Source: Eretmocerus hayati
Taxonomy: Eukaryota > Arthropoda > Insecta > Hymenoptera > Aphelinidae
NCBI GenBank assembly: GCA_029851415.1
Contig: CM056743.1
Location: 70,896,186-70,960,185 of the forward strand
Length of the DNA: 64,000 nt
Reading direction: 5' to 3'
In this document: piece by piece, positions 53,950 through 64,000 of the stretch
Layout: every line of letters starts with the position of its first letter
Position numbering within the stretch: position 1 is the stretch's first letter
Made by a program: the position numbers and the translations under genes
The notes under the pieces: generated by a model
The model's database searches: none
What the model saw: only the letters and a program-made list of their open reading frames with translations
What the model was told of the DNA's origin: nothing

Positions 53950-54640
53950 AACAATGGGTGGAAGTCAAGTATTCTCATGACATGTGATAAAAGTGATGTT
54001 TTCTAGTGACATGTGATTGAAGTGATACATTACTGTGATTGATGATGAAAGTGAAGTGTTCTTGTGACGTATGTTCGTAGTGATACTCTCTTTTATCGTG
54101 TAATTGAAGTGATACAACCTCGTAAAGTGTGATGAAAGTAAAGTGTTCTCATGATATGTGGTAAAAGTGATACGCTCTCGTCGTATGTGATAAAAGTGAT
54201 GTTTTCTAGTGACATGTGATTGAAATGCTACATTACTGTGATTGGTGATGAAAGTGAAGTGTTCTTGTGACGTGTGTCTCCAGTGATACTCTCTCTTATC
54301 GTGTAATTGAAGTGATACATTCTCGTGGAGTGTGATGAAAGTGAAGTGTTCTTATGACATGTGGCACAAGCGATACGTTTCCGTGATATGTGATTGAAGT
54401 GATGTGCTCTAGTGACATTTGGTTGGAGTGATATATTATTGTGATCAGTGATAGAAGTGAAGTCTTCTTGTGACTTGTGTTCATAATGTTATTTTTTGTG
54501 ACATGTAGGTGGAATGATACCTCTCTGTCATTAGTGCTAAGATAGTTACATCTTTGTATCTTGCAGTGATAGTGATAAATTCTTGCGACAAGTTTTGAAA
54601 GTGATTCATTTCTGTGATATTCCCTGTAGCCAAGAATAAA
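53950..54640 (+). repeat. ~30-bp minisatellite with ~203-bp higher-order period
   Basis: Units of the type GTGATACATTCTCGTGACAT..GTGATTGAA. The combination GATGAAAGTGAAGTGTTCTT..TAATTGAAGTGATAC recurs at 54044 and 54247. Decays toward 54640. Minus-strand His/Ile/Thr-rich frames are repeat artefacts. Confidence 0.85.
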
Positions 54641-57104
54641 TCATTTCTGAATAATTCACTGACCGTTTGGGAATTCTGGTCTACCGCGATGTCAAATGAA
54701 ATGCGTAAGACGCTGCCTTGTGATAACAATAGAATCAGACGATAGGATTTACTATTTATAGGTGACTCTAGGCACGTTCGTTAACAATATTTATTCAACG
54801 GACTGAGAAATGTTTGCTTCCTAAACCAGGAATTTCAGCCGTTTTCTTCAAGTTGTATATATATAGTTTGGTGATGCCGGAGATGATACATTTCAAAGAT
54901 TACATTGACAAGTTTAAAATCAATTAAATGCAACCTCACTACTCAACTCGATTGAGCTCTTGCTCTTTTCCGATGATGCTACCTTTGAGACGGTTCATGC
55001 GAGTCGTTGACGCAAATCCACGAATTATCACTTGTGAGTACTACCTTCTTCTTAAAGCTTTCAGGTATAGAAATGAGATGTCGGTGCAAGTGAGGTCGGG
55101 CGGATGAGGAAGTGCTGACCATGGTCCAAGGGAATGATTCGTTGTCTATGTTCCATATCGAGGAAGATAACAACTCACATGGGATGAAGAAAGAGAAGTT
55201 TCTAGTGGAGGTTGCCTTCATGTGAGGATTCGTCAGATTTGCGTTCATCGAACGAGTTGCTCCAGAATAGCTTCAATTTAGGGTGATGTCCACAACTTGC
55301 CAAACGCGATGTTTAGTTTTTTTATCAGTTGCTACTGTATTTGTTGATGCAAGCAACAGGTCCAACATATGATGTAGCATTAAGAGCCGTCCCAAGAAAC
55401 TTGATGATTTTTTTTGCACTAGAATAAACAAACCGGAGCCCTGCACGAAACATATTATGTTACATGAACGAGAAGTGGCACATTTCTCTTAGTAGTGCAA
55501 AAACTATCACATGCATCCTAGCTGCGCGATAAGTAACAACACCCGCTTCACACTTGCTGTTTGGTTCACTCCCGTTGTTCATATTCGATGAGGCGTAAGA
55601 ATTTTCCCGTCTCTTTCTGCTGAAATTAGAACGAGCAAAGTCAACCTCCCGCATGAAAGTACAACTACGTAGTTGACACTGATGTATCTTACCTCACGGC
55701 GAATACAACTAGTTGATTGAATTTCATTCTTATAACCCTGGTTGAACGAAAACTCATCTACATAGTAGACTTTCGCGTACGAAAGTACCACATGGAATCA
55801 TCTCAAAAAAAAGTCTAAGCAACGCGGGTGAAAATTTACCACCCTGGGGCCCGGAATAGTGCGAAAAAAATTACTTCTTCGCATGCTTGCAACTCTCTTG
55901 GACGGGTATGATCTTATTCTAGCCATGCAAAAACAACATTGTTATGTGTTCTACAGTATTTTGTGCGAGGGAGTCACATTGTCGCTTTCTCATTAAACAT
56001 CCGTGCAGGAATCTTTATTCTCGCCTATGGTGCTTAATGTCCTATTATATGTACGATTGAGTAAAAGAAATAGCACTGCCCTACATAATATATGTGAACG
56101 TAGGAGGCATTACTTTTCGCACCGCTGATACCAACACGATTCTTTCAGTGACGCTGAGAATAATCAACTACTCTCCGTCGACCATAAGCGATGACGTGTT
56201 CGTTACTTTTCATAAGAAGCGTTGATATAGACTGACCAAACATATCAGCCAACTAAGCTTGTCTAAACCCAGCTACTGATGTATTAAACATGATGCAATG
56301 GTTCCACGTTATTATTTCGATTTAGAAATGAGTGATCGATATCGTTCATCTCGTATTCGCTCAGATCACCATTATTTGGCGGCAAAAATTCTGCCTGTAG
56401 CGCTCGTGGTGTCCAAAAAACACACGAAAACACGGGGGCCAGCGACGGGGGCAGCCGTGACGAGTCGTATATATAGGTATAGATATAGGTATAGAGCTCA
56501 CGCGTCGACTGGCGTCTGCTGATGCTATCTGAATACTTCTCATCAGTCTAACATCATGACTCCGTCAATAGGCCAATCACTATTACTAGAGTTCCGAATA
56601 AACAGTGTCGGTGGTGAGGATTTACCAGAGAAATATAATACCAGATTATATCTATGGAATTTACTCGTTGCAGTGCGAGAGTCTCTCTCATATTCGCCGA
56701 ACACAACAAAAGCGTGCTCGACCGTCGGCCCGGCTCCACTCCGTCATCGCGTTGTGACTTGTTTCACACAAGTGTATTGCGTGGTCGAGTGGACTCGACC
56801 TGTAGTGTATCTTTTGGCGATGAAAGTGTATAATGAGAGTGTATTGTTCGGGGTAGTATGCTGAGTCTGTCATGAATTACATGTTGGTTGGAGCAATTGT
56901 ATATGCCTTGATGGTTTAGGCTCAACGTGCTTGTGTGTGTGTGTGTGTGCATGTATGTATGTGCAGCCGTGCGCGCGAGCCCCCGTTGTTTAATGTGCGG
57001 CTCGACCATAAGAGGCGCCCTAAGACAACTTGAGCGGAGCGAATAGTCTTGTTCCGTCAATATGTGATTCGCAACCGATATTCATACTCCTTTGAGCGGA
57101 AGTA
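54641..57104. other. Spacer without recognised gene
   Basis: No domain found in the short frames. A weak GTGCGAAAA.. / ..TTTTCGCAC pair at 55857 and 56116 may mark a small TIR element. A short GT run lies at 56930-56948. Confidence 0.3.
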
Positions 57105-58410
57105 AGGTAAGTGTACCCAACTTGCCCCCATTAAGCCATTTTCTCAACAACTTTGGCCCATATCCATATTTCCCAACGTACCTTAGCTCATTATAAAGTT
57201 TGTCGTAAGACCTTCAAAATGAGTTAAGTTACATTCAATTTGAACCAACTGGAGCCAAACTGTTTTAATTCTCCCAAGAGGTGACTTTTGAGAGTTTACA
57301 AAAGTGTGTACCCAACTTGCCCCCATGAAGCCTTCTTCTTAAGGGGATGTCGCAGTCTCGCGCGGAACGAGAAAACACTTTATGCAATCATTTTGAAACC
57401 GATTGAGATGAGGGTGGTCGCAAAAGATTCGGAATTACTTCAGAAATCGGTCTCTGGTGCGAATGATGAGAACGATCGTCTCCATCTGTCATAAGAATCG
57501 ATCTAAGGTGCAAAGTCGCGATCTCTAAGAATCATACTCGCAATATCGCGCATTTCCTGGTTCACTCGAAGAGCGAGGGAGACTTTTATTTCCATAGGTT
57601 GTACCAGAGGCCGATTCTTGGAGAAATTCCGAATCATTTGCGACCACCCTCGTCTTAATTGATGTAGAAACCATTGCGTAAAGTGTTTTTTCGTTAATGC
57701 CGTGAGACTCCGACATCCCCTTAATCACTTTGGTTTACTTCAACGATTTTCAACGTGCTTTAACTCATTCTGGAGCTGGTTTAAAGACCTCCAAAATGCA
57801 CTAAACTACGTACAATTTGGATCAATTGAAGCCGAACAGTCACATAAAGTGTTTTTATCGCCGTGCACGCACATTTGGAGCTTTTTGGTGGTTCGAAACA
57901 CTATTTCTGACCTATTTTGACGTGATAAACACGTTCTGAGTGGTAAAAAAAGTCGTTCTGCACGGCCTTTCGAGATAAACATATGGGGGCATGTTAGGTA
58001 CACTCCGATGTTGGCATCCTTGTTTACAAATCGTCTCCGTGTTTTGCACATAAGACATCTCTATACTTGAACTTCGCAACTTTGAACAATGGATTTTGAA
58101 GGTCTTGAAACAAGGAATCGAAAGCGCTAAGGTACATTGAGATTGGTTGAACTCAAAGAATTTGGCACCGATTTTACTGAACACGATCCCCTAGGTGCTT
58201 TCTTAGCTAAGCAATCACGAAAAATAGAAGAATCACTTTAGATTTTCTGTAGAACGCAGGAATGATTCGGGGTCGATGCAAACTACTCATTTTCTCATAT
58301 TCCAACATAACAGACGTGAAAAAAATTGCCGGGAGGCCAAGGAGTGCCCATTCAAGCGATCGGTATATGGGGGCAAGTTGGGTACAGAGGCAAGTTGGGT
58401 CAACTTACCT
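57105..58410. mobile_element. TA-flanked TIR element with CCCAACTTGCC termini
   Basis: Left end AGGTAAGTGTACCCAACTTG, right end the inverse of AGGTAAGTTGACCCAACTTG, flanked by TA at 57103-57104 and 58411-58412. The phrase TACCCAACTTGCCCCCAT also occurs at 57115, 57309 and, inverted, at 58358. A ~190-bp unit is tandemly duplicated at its left side. A second MITE is nested at 57343-57720, and a truncated relative lies at 4887-5465. No transposase is encoded. Confidence 0.75.
57343..57720. mobile_element. TTAA-flanked MITE (piggyBac-like target)
   Basis: 378 bp starting GGGGATGTCGCAGTCTCGCG and ending GTGAGACTCCGACATCCCC, with TTAA at 57339-57342 and 57721-57724. Its halves are inverted copies over roughly 150 bp (GAGGGTGGTCGCAAAAGATT against AATCATTTGCGACCACCCTC). 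The related element at 4909-4945 reads CCATTTTCTTAATCACTCTG across the site, with a single TTAA, so it is the empty target. TTAA duplication is the signature of piggyBac-type transposition. Confidence 0.9.
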
Positions 58411-58639
58411 TAGTTCCGTGCGAGGGATAATTTGGACTATGTACTTTCTTCATGAGCAAGAGTAACAGACGTTGAGAGGACTGATTGAGATTAGATGATT
58501 GGTGAGAATTGAAGTGTGATTTTGCTTTTTTTTCAAAATGATTAGGTTGTTATGATCTCTTGTTGATTCCGAATGCTCCGTAGATTCATTACCATTCAAT
58601 TGACCAACCCAGTACATAGTTGGAGAAAATTAACGGCTG

Positions 58640-59480
58640 TTGTATTCCATATAAGTAATTCCAGAGCAAGCTAGACATAAGCGTCACCGGGGGCATCGGG
58701 GGAAAATCCAAGTTTTTTCCTGTTTGTACCATATTGAAATAGTCTACAGAACTATTTTTTAGGTTTACCAAAACCTTCTATGAGGCCCAGGACCCAAAGA
58801 AAGCACAGATATGAGTTTTCTCTAGCCTCTTTTCGAAAAATCATGATCTCGACTAGACTCAACCTCTTTCGACGTACATCAGCGCATTCTTCTTGTTGAG
58901 ATTGGACTTCCAGGAAAATTATCTCAGGATCGATGACTAAATCAAGCAAGTTCCACCGTCTACCTGCTGGAAGCAGATTTTAGCGATTCTCGGGTTCCAT
59001 TCATGATCTAGTTCCTACTAGAAAATCGACAATCGACATTCATTAGTGGTCATTTCGGAGGTTTTTCAACGAGCTACAATTCGACCTCCGGTAAAAGTTG
59101 ATTTTCGGTTTCATAGTAGGAGGTAGATTGCGAATAAAACCCGAGAACCGCTGAAATCGGGTCTTAATAGATAGTTTGTGGAACTTGCTTGACTTATATA
59201 TCGATCCTGAATAATTTCCTCCTTGAAAGTCCCAATCTCAGAAAGAAGAATGCGCTGAAGTACGTCGGAGTTGAGCTATGATCTTTCAAAAAAAGGCCAG
59301 AAATATGCCAAAATTGGGCTTCCTGTAGGCCCTAGGCATCATAAGGGTTTTAAAAAAATGCAAAATAAGATTTCTGCACTATTTCAATAAAGTCCGAACA
59401 GGATAAATTTCTTCTGGATTTCTCCCTGATCACTCTGGTCACGCTTCTGTCTAGCTTCCTCCAGAATCACTCATGTATAC
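58640..59480. repeat. Long imperfect palindrome, arms ~420 bp
   Basis: Left blocks reappear inverted on the right: AAGCGTCACCGG against GGTCACGCTTC, GGACTTCCAGGAAAATTATC against AATAATTTCCTCCTTGAAAG, GCGCATTCTTCTTGTTGAGA against TCTCAGAAAGAAGAATGCGC, and CGATTCTCGGGTT against AACCCGAGAACCG. The centre is CGGAGGT..ACCTCCG near 59060-59095. A minus-strand frame in the left arm has no counterpart without stops on the right. Confidence 0.75.
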
Positions 59481-59483
59481 AAT

Positions 59484-60151
59484 CATCAGGTTGACACTTA
59501 TTTCCCGAGTTCAGATGTTCCTATGGCCTCTCGTTTGAATTGTTTCGATTTGGTGAATATGTAACTAAAAATCTTCTCCGCTTAGGTTTGAAGACGCCGT
59601 AATAGCGCCAAGCAAACTTGATTTCACTTGATATCAATAATAGAAAGCCTATATTAAAAATGTCGCCTGCTCGACCCTCTATGATTCTACACCGCGTTTG
59701 TTCATCTTGGCGTCCTTAGTTGCATTTGAAATTTCCGAATATCTCATTTCGACCGAAAATTTCACGAAAAATACGATTGGAATATCAGATTTGAGCTATG
59801 ATATTTGTCTTGCGTCGCACTAGTAGAACACGTCATTCTCATGCGAGAGACACTTTGAAGCTCAAATCTGATATGTTTATCGTATTTCTCGCAAAATCGA
59901 GGATTGAAATATCTAAAAAGCGACAAAGAGCAGCGAGAGAAATTAACGCAATCGCAGAGACATAGTGGGTCGGGTGGGTGAATTTTCCGGGATAGGCTTT
60001 CTAATGTTGATAATCGAGTTCGTTTGGTGCTATTAGGACGTCTCCGAACCGTTGTGCGAAAGTTTTTCCATTATATATTCACCAAATAAGAACGCTGCAA
60101 GCGTAGGCCGATGGAAAAATCCGAAATTGGGAAATAAGTGTCACTCTAATG
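59484..60151. mobile_element. Palindromic MITE, abutting the palindrome
   Basis: 668 bp from CATCAGGTTGACACTTATTT to the inverse of CATTAGAGTGACACTTATTT, flanked by AAT on both sides (59481-59483, 60152-60154), a possible 3-bp duplication. Internal inverted blocks include TTTGGTGAATAT, AGAAAGCCTAT and ATCAGATTTGAGCT, so arms run nearly to the centre at about 59820. No coding capacity. Confidence 0.75.
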
Positions 60152-60308
60152 AATATATCCTCGAAGCCCGATATTCCAATGGTGACGAGTTAAACCGTCA
60201 AATTATTGTCTAAGTGATATTGTTAACAGGGACAAAATCAACCCTGAATCAAGTTCCTCTGGGATATATGCACTACACGATGTTGGAAAATATTAATGCG
60301 CTATATTG
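60152..60308. other. Short spacer before LINE copy B
   Basis: No feature seen. Confidence 0.4.
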
Positions 60309-62654
60309 GATAGATAGATAGATAGATAAAGATTTATTGGAGTCTCGGGGTAGAACCCCATCTGACTCTATTCAGAGATTACAATGGTAATGAACAAATA
60401 TAAGATGAATTAACTGTGAGGTATAATAAGAGGTAGTATGCAGTGGCACTATAAGTAAGGTACATCCGTAATTAAGATACATGAAATATTGAAGCTTGAT
60501 CAAAATTTCATTAGAAACTAACAAGCGGAAGAAAAGTCATCTCTCAGTGGTGTCAGACAGAGATGGCGAAGCTGGTGGTATGTTCAGGGCAGTGGCCTTG
60601 TTCTCCCACTCGGTTTGATCCTTTTCAAAAAGGTACTTGAAGAGTTTAGATTTGAAAAGATTGAACTTAATGGGGCGGAGGTCTATGGGGGCCAGCTTGT
60701 TTAAGATTTTGGATGCGGTTATCGTGAACGATTTATTGCGCGATTCAGTCCTGGGTGTTGGGAAGGTGAGGAGATCGTTTGACCTGAGTGAGTAACTTTG
60801 ATCTTCAGATTTGAATTCGAACATAGAGAACAGGTGACCGGGTTCTCCACTGGATAATATTTTGAATGCCATACACCCGACGAGGTAGCGCCTCCTCCGT
60901 TTGGCTGAGAGCCATCCAAGCGAGAGGCGGAACGGGCTCACATGATCTTTCCAGGGAATATTGCCGAAGATGAAGCGAACACACGAGTTTTGGAGCCTCT
61001 GCAATTTCTGTTTTTGACTCTCCTTGAGGTGGCACAAGATAGTGGCAGCATAATCCAGGTACGGAAGTGCCAAGCTTTGTACAAGATTTTGTTTGAGTGA
61101 GCGTGAAAGGGCGTGTCGGTAAACTCTAAGGGTACGGAGGGTAGCATGAATACACCGTGCGATCGAGTTTATCTGAGTTTCCCAGTCTAGATCTGTGGTT
61201 ATGTGAACGCCAAGATTTTTTATGCTCTTAGAGTAAGAAATTGGTTGACCAGAAATTACTACTCGAGTGAGTGTCGTGTGATCAATCAAAGATAGGTTCT
61301 TTTTGCTACCTAGAATTATTACTGTTGTCTTATCAGCGTTGAGCTTCAGATCGTTTTCAGTAGTCCATTGTACTATAGCATCAGCATCATCATTCAGTAG
61401 TTTTATGCTGGTTTCAACGTCTTTGGGAGAGCAGTGACGGAATATTTGTGTATCATCAGCGTAGATAGTATGCTGTGAGTTGATCAGGACACTGGGAATT
61501 TCATTGATGTAGATGAGGAACAGAAGAGGTCCGAGGCAGCTTCCCTGCGGAATACCAGTCATAAGTGGTAGCCAATCAGAGTGCAGTCCTTCTCCAGTGC
61601 GAACAGCCTGCGAACGGTCGCGGAGGTAGCTCCCAATCCAGCGAATAACTCTTTCGCAGCAGCCTATATTGCGGAGTTTTAATAAGAGCTTTGCGTGTGA
61701 GATGGTGTCGAAGGCTTTCGAGAAATCAAATAATATCAAGACAGTCACCATTTTCCTGTCAATTGCTGCGCGAGTACTCTCCAGTATTCCATTAAGCGCT
61801 GTTTGGGTGGAGTGTGAGGGTCTGAAGCCGGCTTGAGAGGGATCCAAGAGTTTGTTTGATATAAGATGATTCATGAGCTGATCATGAACCAGCCGTTCAA
61901 GTATTTTTGAAGGTTCGGGCAGCTGAGCAATTGGTCGGGTCTCGGACATGTTAATCAGAGGGCTCTTTTTCGCCAGGGGGATCACTGAAGCACGTTTCCA
62001 CTGGGATGGAAAGTGACCTGTGGCAAGTGATTCATTAAATAGCTGTGTATAATAGGGAGCGAGAGCAGGGAAGGCCAATTTCAACATTCCTGAGGATAGT
62101 CCATCCTCCCCAATTCCATGAGAGTTGCTATGAGATTGCATGCCAATTACATCTTCTACCGAAACATGAACAAAGTCGAAGTTTGGAATCCCCTCAGGTG
62201 AGGGACTTTTGCATGCATTCTCGATGTCAGCATCGGAGAGCGGAGGAGAGTTCGAGGCAACTGACGCAAAGTGTGAGTTTAGAGCGCTGGGAGAAAATAC
62301 CGAGAGAGGTGAAGGGAGCCTGTGACTGGACAGGCCGAGTTTCCGTAGTTCCTGCCATTTCGATTTGGGGCCCAGTCTATAGCCATATTCATATTGAAGT
62401 CGCCTGTAATAATTATATGAGTATAGGAAGACAGAAAAGTGGCGATGACCTCGAAAAATTCTTCTGGATGAGAGGCTTGGGGTCTACGATAAACGATTGC
62501 AAAGAGCAGTTTCGTTTTACCAACTTTTATTCCATATAGTGCATACTCTGGCTCATTACAAAATTGTTGAATCGAAGAAGCTAATAATTTAACGTTGAAA
62601 TCAGATCGAGCATACAGACCGAGCCCTCCCCCTCCTTTGCCTATTCTATCATGA
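60309..62654 (-). mobile_element. CR1/L2-type LINE, copy B, 5'-truncated and internally deleted
   Basis: Minus-strand copy of the element at 11690-16479. The tail is (GATA)n on the + strand (60309-60328). The 5' end falls at the equivalent of copy A position about 13371. At about 62367-62374 it lacks roughly 763 bp present in copy A between 13655 and 14418, joined at a short GGG/CCCC-flanked junction, which also shifts the frame. Very high identity to copy A over the RT suggests recent activity of the family. Confidence 0.9.
60537..62360 (-). pseudogene. LINE RT (copy B), intact RT frame without endonuclease
   Basis: Open from about 62360 through the ATG at 62141 to the TGA ending at 60537. 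Carries the same RT motifs as copy A (LFDFSKAFD, GIPQGSCLGPLL, YADD) with only scattered replacements such as I to V and A to T. It has TGG at the codon that is TGA in copy A (14431), so it supplies the ancestral state. The endonuclease is reduced to a frameshifted stub ending at the deletion junction, so the copy cannot retrotranspose on its own. Confidence 0.9.
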
Positions 62655-63242
62655 TTCTATTCTAATATTTCTAATATTTCTATTAGATATGTGGGAATGT
62701 ACTGTGAATTAACGGTGAATCTGTAAATTCCAGCATCATCAACTGATTTTCTATTATTTAGTCTTAGCGCCTGTCTCTGCATTTGTATTTAAAAACTCCG
62801 TATGGATATCAATCTGAGTATGGATCCATGTTATCCGTGATATCAACAATAACGATGACAAACGGTGCTTCTGCTGTACACGATTCATGTTGCAATTGAC
62901 GTTATATTTCATAGCCAAGTTGGAAAAAAAGTACTGATAATTATAAAATGAGTTGTATTCAATCCACCCCGTTCCCTCCTGTCTTTTTTATCCAGGAAGA
63001 CGAAATATGATTGCGATGACTCAATAAACTCCATGCATCCCCAGTGATGAGAGTAAATCACAGCAACTACTGTGACATTTCTGCGAGGTTTGTGGGAGAT
63101 TCCACTGAAATATTGCAATGAAACATTACAAAAATATTCCTTGAAATATTCCTGCGAGGTTTCTGGAAGATTGAAACATTCCGTTCAAATGTTTCTCTGA
63201 AATATTCCCATGCTGTGTGGAACATTGGTGTTTTGAGACCGG
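62655..63242. other. Spacer, gene-free
   Basis: AT-rich. Between 63075 and 63210 the words GAAATATT, TGCGAGGTTT and GAAACATT recur, resembling the CAGAAACATTT-rich repeat near 39500-40100. Confidence 0.35.
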
Positions 63243-63370
63243 CCGGGGCCCAGATATTTGTTTCAGTAACGCAGTGGTCAGGTCTCCAGACTACTAACCG
63301 AAGTTTCCCCGGTTCAAACCCCACCACCAGGGGACATATTGCAAAATCAAGATACGTTTCACAGAGGAAT
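63243..63370 (+). repeat. tRNA-derived SINE-like fragment
   Basis: GTAACGCAGTGGTCAGGTCT (A-box-like) followed 30 bases later by GGTTCAAACCC (63311-63321), a perfect B box. The anticodon arm does not pair well and there is no full cloverleaf. This is the internal pol III promoter layout of a tRNA-derived SINE. Limits and family unknown. Confidence 0.55.
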
Positions 63371-63604
63371 ATCGATGGGGCGTCACTTTCACGTAATGAA
63401 GTGTAAGATTCGTACAATCTCAGCCAAATTTTTACTCTATTTAACATAAAATTTTTCATTGTACAAACTTTTACGGTATTCGAGACGTAATCATGTAATA
63501 TTCAATATGAATTGTCACTTTTCAATGAACTGTGCTAAAGACCGATTCAATATTGCGCATTGAATATTCAATATGTCCAGTGAAAAAATTCACAATACGA
63601 TCGT

Positions 63605-64000
63605 ACTGAAAAACGGGAAGAATTTCTTTCCAGAGTAGTTTTTAAACAACTAAAAGACATCTTTATTTATATTTGTGAGGGTTATGAGATACTGACCACG
63701 AAGCGTCCCCAGAGGTTATACCGAAATAATCTTAAACTGGAAGGAATTTCTTCCAGAGTAGTTTTTCAACAACTAAAAGGAATCTCCATTCATATTTGTA
63801 AGAATTGTGGGATACTGAACACGAAGCATTCCCAGAGGTGAATCGTGAAGGTTTGCATTGATTTTGATTTTTTATGTGAAAATCGGACATCGGAAGGATA
63901 AAAATTCAATAGAAAAATATCGAGTTCGTCGCTTAGTTTTCAAGGAACAAAAAGAGATCTTCATCTATATTTATAAAAATGATGAGATCTTTTGATCTTT
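63605..64000 (+). repeat. ~125-bp tandem repeat running off the window
   Basis: TTCCAGAGTAGTTTTTAAAC (63629) and TTCCAGAGTAGTTTTTCAAC (63751), each followed by AACTAAAAG..ATATTTGTRAG..GATACTGAMCACGAAGC. A third, diverged unit starts near 63900 and is cut by the window end. Confidence 0.75.

Noticed and set aside
55857..56127. TIR element with GTGCGAAAA ends
   Set aside because: Only about 12 imperfect matching bases, no target duplication and no supporting second copy.

Overview
The window looks like repeat-dense intergenic or heterochromatic DNA from an arthropod, most likely an insect. That is an inference from the mobile elements present: an R1-clade LINE, a CR1/L2-type LINE, a Penelope-like element and a BEL/Pao-type LTR element. 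AT-rich spacers, many small inverted-repeat elements and three IR-1 sites of ecdysone-response type fit the same picture. I found no convincing complete host protein gene, no rRNA and no functional tRNA.

Layout. 1-2450: low-complexity DNA with ACCGACTCGGT motif clusters and two unrecognised open stretches. 2451-6521: a foldback-type element with long inverted arms, a 167-bp subrepeat array in the left arm, and nested TIR elements. 7735-11096: a second inverted-repeat structure with two nested MITEs. 11690-16480: a nearly full-length CR1/L2-type LINE whose ORF1 and ORF2 lie in one frame, broken only by two TGA codons. 16480-21050: hairpins, a TIR element inside (TA)n and a MITE inside a 100-bp tandem repeat. 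21050-22600: a LINE RT remnant cut by a TA-flanked TIR element. 23211-33674: three copies of one R1-clade LINE, two of them abutting (GA)n/(CT)n. Between them lie an E-box minisatellite, a cluster of IR-1 hormone-receptor half-sites and a GC-rich promoter-like repeat. 33675-39025: a palindromic minisatellite, a tRNA-Arg-like relic and a broken Penelope-like element with a hammerhead-like core. 39330-42030: degenerate tandem repeats and palindromic TIR elements.

42156-48016 is the most striking object. It is a structurally complete LTR element (matching LTRs, tRNA-Tyr primer site, polypurine tract, CCGAT target duplication). Its single intact 1228-aa ORF has a BEL-like gag start and a BEL-like integrase end, but protease, RT and RNase H are missing and the interior is about 48 tandem 14-residue repeats. 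It looks like a non-autonomous element dependent on an intact BEL/Pao relative.

48022-64000: GC-rich tandem duplications, a LINE 3' end, minisatellites, a TIR element carrying a TTAA-flanked MITE (with the unoccupied site visible in a related copy near 4930), two adjacent long palindromes, a second 5'-truncated and internally deleted CR1/L2-type copy, a SINE-like tRNA relic and terminal tandem repeats. Elements are commonly nested, and in several cases the empty target can be read from a paralogous copy in the same window. All similarity calls were made by eye.
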